A stretch of 64,000 bases of DNA from Leptobrachium leishanense (Eukaryota > Chordata > Amphibia > Anura > Megophryidae), in contig CM019066.1 in NCBI GenBank assembly GCA_009667805.1, forward strand, positions 121,524,692 to 121,588,691, written 5' to 3'. The notes beneath the pieces were generated by a model. It made no database searches. It saw only the letters and a list, made by a program, of their open reading frames with translations, and had not been told where the DNA came from. The position numbers were made by a program, and so were the translations under genes. Shown in pieces: positions 56,985 through 64,000 of the stretch. Within the stretch, counting starts at the first letter, position 1. Every line of letters begins with the position of its first letter.

Positions 56985-58600
56985 CTTCAATGCTGAGATC
57001 GATATAACGCGGGACTTCGAAGGCACTATCAGGCCCCGATATTGAGTTATCTTGATCTGCAGCTCTGAAGGATAAAAGCAAATGAAATTTGTTTGCTGCT
57101 AATTAACCCCTTAGTGACCGGGCGGTTTTACACAAATCCGTCTTTTAGTGACCGCTGCTGTTTTTACGTTTCTGCGCTGTTAGTGTTTAGGTCAAATTTT
57201 CCTCTTACTCGTTTATTCAACCCACACATATTATACACCCTTTTTCCCGCCATTAAATGGACTTTCTAGAAATACCATTATTTCCATCATATCGAATAAT
57301 TTACTATAAAAAAAATATGAAATATGATGAAAAAATGGTAAAAACACACTTTTTCGTAATTTAATCCCCAAAATCTACAACCACCCAAAAAGACCCAGGC
57401 TAAATAGGTTCAAAATTTTGTCCCGAGACTAGAAATACCCAATATTTACATGCGTTTGCTTTTTAACCCCTTCACTGCTGAGACAGTTCACCTATGTGCA
57501 CTGCGCTCATTCTGACCACTTTGTGCTAATTATTTTTAGATGACAGCCTAGGTCCTATTTAATTAAACTCCCCCCAGACAAAAAAACTTTTTAAAAAAAA
57601 CATTTTTTTATTTTATTTAATTTTATTATTATTTTTTTTTATTTATTTTATTTGTTTTATTTTTTTTTAAAACCAAACCTGGTCACGTTTGGTATCATTG
57701 GAAAGGCCATAATCAGGCCTTTCAAATGATGTCAAATATGACCATCTAGCTGCCATGGATCGAGAGATAAAGGGATCCTTAGGATCCCCTTATCTCTACA
57801 TGGCAGCTAGATGGTTAACTGGCCCACTGACATCCTCACACATTAGGTGAGGTTGTCAGTGGGTGGGGGGGGACCTGGAGGCTAGGCTGACATCCAAGAT
57901 GTCAGCCCCCCTCCAGGTTCGAATCGCGTTTTGGCGCCAATTTGCGCTAAAACGCGATCCGGTGGCGAAACGGTTAATGCTATACACCGCTGAAAAGGGG
58001 AGACTCTCCCCTTTTCAGCGGTGCAAAAAGCATCTCCCTAGCTTCAATGGTTGGGGAGATAGAGGGCTCCGAAGGAGCCCCCCCTCCCCTCCATTGAATT
58101 GCATGGGGACGCCTGCTGATGACGTCACCACGCAGCATGGCGACGTCATCAGCCTCGTCTGCCCATGTAAATCACATGGGTAGGCTTCCTCCCTGCCAGA
58201 TCACCGAGGGATCCAGCGAGGGAGGTGAGTATCGGACGGGAGGGGGATTAGGCGCCGCTGACGTACCCTGTACGTCCGCGGGTCTAAGGGAGACCTGTGG
58301 ACAGGACGTACAGGGTACGTCAGGGGTCCTTAAGGGGTTAATGTCATTTGCTATTAGGTTGCAGAAGGTGCCCCCAAAGTTTAGCCCTGTGGGCATAATG
58401 CTCAAGGTGCTAAAACTGTTTAAAATTGGCTGTTGTATGCCCTGACATATTGGGCTTTCAGCAGCCGATCCAGGGAACCACAAGCTGCAGCTGAAACTAG
58501 CGTAACTCCATTTGGCCATTTGATGGCACCATGTGCCTACCAAATAGGATATTACAGTAAAAAATACACAGGAATATCCCCAAATATCTCATACTGATAA
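56985..58600 (+). repeat. Dispersed repeat 'A', split by a piggyBac-type MITE
   Basis: The halves 56985-57102 and 58342-58600 together match 25830-26215 in order: 'gagttatcttgatctgcag', 'aaaagcaaatg', then 'tgtgggcataatgct' and 'aggatattacagtaaaaaat'. Confidence 0.6.
57107..58337. mobile_element. piggyBac-type MITE (1.2 kb, TTAA target)
   Basis: The ends are CCCCTTAGTGACC on the left and, reversed, CCCCTTAAGGACC on the right. TTAA flanks both (57103-57106 and 58338-58341). The interior has several hairpins, for example 'ccatctagctgccatg' with 'catggcagctagatgg' at 57742-57814, and 'acgtaccctgtacgtcc' with 'ggacgtacagggtacgtc' at 58261-58321. There is no transposase. TTAA and CCC-ends indicate piggyBac. 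Confidence 0.8.
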
Positions 58601-58789
58601 TTAATTTAAAAAAAAAAAAAAAAAAACCACTGGTTCCTGACAAAGGTTTTTGGAAAATAACTTAGTAATGAAGGGGCTAATATGATAGGAACTTAAATTT
58701 GCACAACTTTGATTTAAAGACATGTTTCTAACTCCGCACAGTGAGGTGACACATGGCGTCAGAGTGGAAGGGACGTCCATTCCAGGGAC

Positions 58790-59660
58790 ATACAGTGAGG
58801 TCATTGGCTGGTGAGGCACTGGCTAGTATAAGAGACAGTTATTAACTAACTTTCTGCGGTTTGTGTTTAGCTGTAAATTATCTTTTACTCATTTGCTGTA
58901 CCCACACATATTATATACCATTTTTCTTGCCTTTAAATGGTCTTTCTAAAGATTCCATTATTTTCATTATATCATATACTTTACTAATAAAAAAATATGA
59001 TAGAAAAACATTTTTTTCTGTGCCTGTGCCTGTCATTCTCTGTATCCATCACTAGAAGGAACAGAGGGAGCTGCCTGTGCCTGTCATACTACATATCCAC
59101 CACTAGATGGAGCAGAGGGAGCTGCCTATGCTGGTCATACTCTGTGTACACCACTAGAGGGAGCAGATGGAGCTGCTTGTGCCTGTCATATTCTGTGTCC
59201 GCTACTAGAGGGAGCTGCCTGTGCTTGTCATACTCTGTATCCAACACTAGAGGGTGCAGAGGGAGCTGCCTGTGCCCTTTCCTGTTAATGAGAGGCCAGC
59301 CTCCCATGCAGGCATTTTTTTTGAATGGCTTGGACCAATGGTGGTTTCCCATTGGTCCAAGCTATTCCATAGCTCTCTTAGTGCATCTCTGAGGCTCTGA
59401 TGAGCAGTGTTCAGGAAGTAGGTAGCACGCACCTGTTCCTATTTGAACAGACTCGCGCTGCAGACTTCTTGAGCAACTTACACGTTTAGTGTAGCAGGGA
59501 AGCATACCGCTACGCAAATTGCATAGGCTGTATAAAGAATGAGCGAAGAGGAAGAGGACGGAGCTGACAGCGGGGGAGCAGGGAGCCGGTGTGTTTTTTC
59601 TTTTATTATTTTATCGATTAATGGCAGGTGAGGCTTTGCCTCACCTTCCTACCCTGATAG
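58790..59660 (+). repeat. Second copy of the minisatellite-carrying dispersed element
   Basis: The flanks are shared with 31470-32600: 'ggctggtgaggcactggcta' at 58808, 'ttgaatggcttgga' with 'cccattggtccaagc' at 59322-59365, 'ttcaggaagtagg' at 59410, and 'ttaatggcaggtgaggc' at 59617. The centre is a different tandem repeat. Confidence 0.5.
59022..59280 (+). repeat. ~50-bp minisatellite (about 5 units)
   Basis: The unit is close to 'gagctgcctgtgcctgtcat' followed by 'actctgtatccaccactaga' and 'gggagcaga', 40-51 bp. The shorter unit near 59180-59220 lacks part of the end. Confidence 0.75.
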
Positions 59661-59689
59661 CACGTCCCTGGTCCCTCGAATAAAATCAA

Positions 59690-61330
59690 TAAAAGGGTAA
59701 AAAAAAAAACCCTCAAAACTTCAGCATTGCTAAAGTTGTTATTTTTTTCTAAATCTAAGTTTAAAAATCACACTAAAAGATGCCTGTGTGGGATTGCACG
59801 CATTAACTTGGAAATGTTACAGGTGCACACATTACATAAATCAGGAAAATAACCATTTATCAGCATGAACACATTCTGTACGTTTGCCTACAAAAATCAA
59901 TGCTGTGCTGATTCACAGGTATCACAATGCTATTACTGGAAAGCTCACTTCCCAGTGGGTTGGCTTTACAGCAATACAAAGCATCTGCTTTCCTGGAACT
60001 TCTTATATAATCCTCCTGCAGGATGCAAATCCTCGTCATTTTCTGCAGCTGTTTTTATTCAGCAGATATCGAAGGATTGTTAGGCTGTTGACAATGAATG
60101 TGCATCAATAGTAAAGGTGATTCATTTTTTTATATACAGTAGTTCTAGCAAATGCCTGACTTTCTTGGCATGTCGTCAATGGCTCTTATGATCCTTTGTC
60201 CATGGCCTGCAATGTTTAAGAAAATCATTGGCCAGCATCTTTCAATCACTAGAAGGGAATGTCTGGTTGCAATCAAACAATTACATCTTTATATTGATGG
60301 CTATAAAAACGTGTGTGTGTGTTCTAACCTGTACATAATGAACATGTACATTCACTAAACCCTTTTAAAGGGTCTTTTGTGCTGAGTAAGCCTTTGACCT
60401 CCATGTTTCAGCATGTCTGGAATACTCTATTTCCTAAATGCCTTCATTAAGACTCACCACTAACTAAACCGAGGTAACGGGAGATATTCAGAACTTATTG
60501 CTAATAGCAGTGTGAGACTCAACTTTGTGGAGCAGCTAAAAATGTATCTGTAAGGCTTAAAATAGTGTTTTCATAATGCATTTTTGTTAGTAAAATAAAC
60601 ATTCTGGTGAGCAAGGGTACTTCCTTTGCTGGTTCATGGTAGGTGGGCATGCAGGAGCATGAAAGATTCTCATTGTACCTGTTAAATGATGTCCTATTTA
60701 CATGATTGATCACTCTGAGCTGTTTAGTGACTGGAAACTGCTTTTGGAACATTTCAGGTAAAATGGAATATTGTTAAGAAATGTTCCGAGATGACTTGCA
60801 GTATGAAAAAAGACTTTGGGATCATGTTGCTACAATCTAAATGCGTTGTGTACACAACCTCAGACTGGAATCATGCAAAACATATGTGAGCTTCAGCTAA
60901 TAAAATGGAATGCCAAGTGTAGTGGCAAAGGTGTCAAAATCAGTACATAACTACAGGACAGATGATTTGCTTACAATAAAAAAATATTAGCCAACAGGGT
61001 ACAACCATGAGCAGGAGTAACTGCCATATTATTTTCCTATACAATTCTTTTACAGCATGTATAATTTGTGAAAAGTTACTGATGAAGCAGATAGATAAAA
61101 AAAAGATGAACGTACTTCTTAATCTAGGATATAACTTTGTGGTGTAGTGCTGAAGAAGATGTGAATCAGTGATTAATGCCAAAAAGACCTTTATAATGAG
61201 TAAACATATTGTAAGACTTCATAGCATCATGATCATATGATCCAAAGGCTGCAAAGTTTATGCTAATGTCCTTTTAAGGGAAGAGTCCACTGTTCATTCC
61301 TGGATGAAATTTGTCTACTCAAGGGCTTAA
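59690..61330. other. Non-coding DNA
   Basis: No gene or repeat boundary was recognised. Confidence 0.35.
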
Positions 61331-61336
61331 TGAATC

Positions 61337-62395
61337 TTGAGCAAAGTATGTGAGGGACCTCAGAATGGACAACATCATAAAGCTTGTGAGGGTCCTGAGA
61401 AGAGGTAAAAGCATAAGTGGCCTGTCCTACAATGGGTCCCCACAAAGGTCTCATAAGATTGTAGCTCGATCATGCCTTTCCAGAGGAGACTATATCATAT
61501 GCAAATTAGTCTGCGATCACCCAAAAAGGGTTGCCAGAGCTGAATTGCCATGCCAGCCTCCTCTGCAGGAGAGGAACCACAGCCCATGCTTATTGTTTTG
61601 GCTTTGTTTGGCCTCATTAGGAAGGCATAGCGGAACCTCTCAAGGCACCTCGAGCAAGGGGTACATGTCAGGATTACTGTCAGGCTCGTGCCAGGAAGGA
61701 GCCATGACACGGCCTCAGTGTGATGTTATATTCCCAAGCGCTGGGGATGAGCAGGCAGAAAGACACTGGAGACAGTATATGCACAACAAAGCTTGTATTG
61801 TGGGATGGTTCACAGCAAACAGTCCAACACAGAACAGATAGTAACACAGGCAAGTGGATGGTGGGCCACGTAGTCTCTCTCTAGTTCCTCTTGAGGGGAA
61901 GCAGGAGCCTTTGGTAACAGTACCTGATAGAAGGTCTACCTCCAGGAGAGAGCTTGAGGGCCGGAAACCAATTGAGAGTCTCTGGATCCACTGAATAGTG
62001 GGCCACGCAGTGGATCGTCCAGCAAGCAGGAACCAGGTAATGCAGACACAGCAAGGATGGAATACCTGGTGTACATGGCAGAGCGGAAAATACAGAAAAC
62101 ATACAATAACAAGAGGGAGCTCTCAGGACCTCTAACAACAGGAAGGGAAAACACAAAATGGAAGAGCAATGATGGGAGGGCGTAATCAGGCATTTATGCA
62201 GAACACACAGTCTCTTGAACAGGAGTTAACCCTTAGGTGGATACAGACAGGTATGGAGAGCTAGTGACCCAGGCTGGCCACAGCAGGCTCTCAGGGCTAA
62301 GGCATGACAATTACTCTGTACACTATGAGTGAGCAAAGTATGTGAGGGCTATGAGAACTGGCAACATTGCAAGGTTTGTGAGGGTCCTCAGGTTC
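61337..62395 (+). repeat. Imperfect ~65-bp direct repeats around an LTR-like segment
   Basis: 'gagcaaagtatgtgaggg' with 'gcttgtgagggtcctgag' at 61337-61400 recurs as 'gagcaaagtatgtgaggg' with 'gtttgtgagggtcctcag' at 62331-62393. Confidence 0.6.
61666..62309 (-). repeat. Possible solo LTR (644 bp)
   Basis: Read on the minus strand it starts TGTCATGCCTTAGCCC and ends AGTAATCCTGACA, that is TG...CA with matching TGTCA/TGACA ends. No target duplication was found (left GTACA, right ATTAC) and no internal retroelement is present. A DNA element with short TGTCA ends is an alternative. Confidence 0.35.
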
Positions 62396-62899
62396 CTACA
62401 AAGGACCAGAACTAGGAGAAAATTTCACCAGACTTTTTATGAGGAACCCAGTTCTTCTTACCCATAAAAGAACCTATTCCAGAAGTTAGGATACATTTTG
62501 ATTAGCCAGCCTGTAGAAGGTGCCATCTCATAAGCACCTACAGGGAAACACTTAGGGAGAACTTAATGCAATGAGATCACAAAATCAGGGTGAAGCGCCT
62601 TCCTAGCTTCAGACTCACAGGTTTGTATATAGTGTACTTTACCAGGAATACAGGAGTTTTAAATTATAAAGAGAGTCTGTGTGCTTGTGGTGTCCATAAG
62701 TTGTGATTTCTCATACAAAGCATTAAAACTTGTCCCTTTAATGGAAAGTATTGAATCCATGATAGGTTTGTGCTAATCACCATGTGGCATGTTCAATAAA
62801 TGAGTGGACAATGGTAGCTCCTAGGACACATGCCATTTTATATAGATCATTGGTATTGATTTAACCCCCCCCCCAGCCCTCGCAGAAACAGAAACAATG

Positions 62900-63005
62900 G
62901 TGTCAGATAGCTGCAGTACTACATACAGCAACACTATTTGGTCAGCAGATGGTGACATCTGCCCACCAAATAGTTCATTACAGTAAGAAATACATTGAGG
63001 ATATC
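62900..63005 (+). repeat. Dispersed repeat 'A', 3' fragment
   Basis: 'ttggtcagcagatggtgaca' followed by 'tctgcccaccaaatagttca' and 'ttacagtaagaaatacattg' matches 26135-26195. Confidence 0.5.
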
Positions 63006-63122
63006 CCCTGTGTGAATATGTTATTGCTTTTTTACATTCACATTATTGTGGATAAAAAAATAATTTTCCTTACATTGTTGTCGGCGTCATTAATTATTGA
63101 GTACGTGTCAAATGATGTGATG

Positions 63123-63335
63123 CGTGTGTGTGTGTGGGTATGCATGTGCAAATGGGCTAGTGGGTATATCACTGCAGACCGTGTGTGGGTATGCATGTGC
63201 GAATGGGCTAGTGGGCATATCACTGCAGACCGTGTGTGGGTATGCATGTGCGAATGGGCTAGTGGGCATATCACTGCAGACCGTGTGTGGGTATGCATGT
63301 GCAAATGGAATAGTGGGCATGTCACTACAGACCGA
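63123..63335 (+). repeat. 51-bp minisatellite (about 4 units)
   Basis: The unit is 'cgtgtgtgggtatgcatgtg' plus 'cgaatgggctagtgggcata' plus 'tcactgcagac', with unit starts at 63180, 63231 and 63282 showing an exact 51-bp period. As 51 divides by three, both strands stay open, which creates spurious frames. Confidence 0.85.
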
Positions 63336-63384
63336 CAGTAGGGGCTCTGCACACCGAGCAAATGTCTGCCGACTGGCAGCGAAG

Positions 63385-63714
63385 TCATGAATGCTGGTGT
63401 TTGATAGTACTCACTGCAACGTGACTGATGACCAGCATCTCCTCTGGTTGTATGGCGGCCCTCATGTTGGTGTCCCTCTTCTTCAGTGGCTCGCGTACCT
63501 TCGACAACAGCTCGTCAAAGGACCTGATGGACATCCGCATGTAGTTGAAGAACTTCACCGGGTCCGTCTCTCGCAGTGGCCTGTAGAGTGTCACACAGTG
63601 GCCATGGGTGTATCTGGCATCGTTGATGGGATGAACTCATGATCGTCGTTTCTTCTTGTGCTTCAGATACAGGTAGCCCGTTGCAGCAAACACAAAGACT
63701 TGGACTGCATCCAT
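63385..63714 (-). pseudogene. HARBI1-like Harbinger transposase, N-terminal part
   Basis: From ATG complement(63712-63714) the frame reads MDAVQVFVFAATGYLYLKHK, then an in-frame TGA at complement(63637-63639). It continues in the same frame with VTLYRPLRETDPVKFFNYMR, SFDELLSKV, DTNMRAAIQPEEMLVIS. This is the N-terminal helical region of Harbinger transposases (KFFNYFRMS..SFDELL..DTNMR..I.PEE). The TGA stands where Trp (TGG) is usual, so one transition explains it. The sequence breaks at about 63390, and the DDE domain is absent. Its element terminus at 63940 matches the local MITEs. Confidence 0.8.
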
Positions 63715-63940
63715 CTTGGAAAAACGCCACCTTCCACAAAATGGCTTTATATACCCTTTTTCCCCTTTTTTTAATTTAGCAATTAATTTGGTTACTCATA
63801 TTTCTCTTTTTTTACTAGATACGTTAAAAATCACAGACGTTATCACGGACCTTGTGGCCACTACCGCTTCTTCCTTCAAAACGTGCGTCCATACTGCACG
63901 ACGCACAGTCCGTATAAAATACACTTGTCTGACCCTAGCC
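63390..63940 (-). mobile_element. Harbinger transposon, truncated, source-like for the local MITEs
   Basis: The right (5') terminus is TCTGACCCTAGCC ending at 63940, followed by TAA. The last ~55 bp match the right end of the MITE at 24461-24909. Reading inward on the minus strand, the HARBI1-type frame begins about 225 bp from the end. The left terminus is missing. Confidence 0.75.
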
Positions 63941-64000
63941 TAAAGCAAGCACAAATAGTTACCTAACATTAATTTCTAAGTCTAACCCTAATTTCTAACC

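Noticed and set aside
63123..63390. Cys-rich repeat peptide gene or a CRISPR-like array
   Set aside because: It is a head-to-tail 51-bp minisatellite with no unique spacers, in a vertebrate genome.

Overview
This window looks like transposon-dense intergenic DNA from a vertebrate, most likely an amphibian and probably a frog. The evidence is the mix of families: a Neptune-like Penelope element, a Ngaro/DIRS tyrosine-recombinase retrotransposon, a Ty3/gypsy element with a PNMA-like Gag, HARBI1-type Harbinger elements with TWA-duplicating MITEs, several hAT-type elements, a piggyBac-type MITE and Tc1 elements. I found no exon of a host gene, no tRNA or rRNA gene and no CRISPR array. Essentially every convincing protein signal belongs to a mobile element. 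Species and family names are inference, because no database search was possible.

Layout. 1-5.05 kb: two head-to-head copies of a Penelope element forming a large palindrome, with a Harbinger MITE in only one arm and a hammerhead-like motif at the outer end. 5-12.5 kb: AT-rich non-coding DNA with scattered repeats and a Harbinger MITE. 12.5-13.9 kb: an internally deleted Harbinger transposon. 14.6-15.0 kb: LINE 3' fragment. 15-25.6 kb: MITEs and fold-back repeats, including a 3.3-kb hAT-like element (8-bp target duplication) that itself holds two Harbinger MITEs. 25.6-32.6 kb: dispersed repeats, a palindromic Penelope-type remnant, and a coding-frame minisatellite.

33.0-48.8 kb is the core: a Ngaro-type element read leftward (Gag, RT/RNase H, tyrosine recombinase, SGNH hydrolase) with split direct repeats. 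An ~8.1-kb gypsy element (LTR-gag-pol-LTR, tRNA-Pro primer site) sits in one repeat, and a Tc1 element with a complete DD34E transposase sits in the gypsy target-site duplication. A second copy of the same Ngaro repeat gives the empty site, so the order Ngaro, then gypsy, then Tc1 can be read directly.

49-56.5 kb: repeats, a hAT-like element filled by a ~30-bp minisatellite, a broken Tc1 fused to a LINE tail, a solo gypsy LTR (4-bp duplication), and a Penelope-like tail with a well-formed hammerhead ribozyme. 57-64 kb: a piggyBac-type MITE with TTAA flanks, two more minisatellites, an LTR-like segment, and at the right edge the 5' part of a HARBI1-type transposase whose terminus matches the window's Harbinger MITEs, making it a candidate autonomous source.
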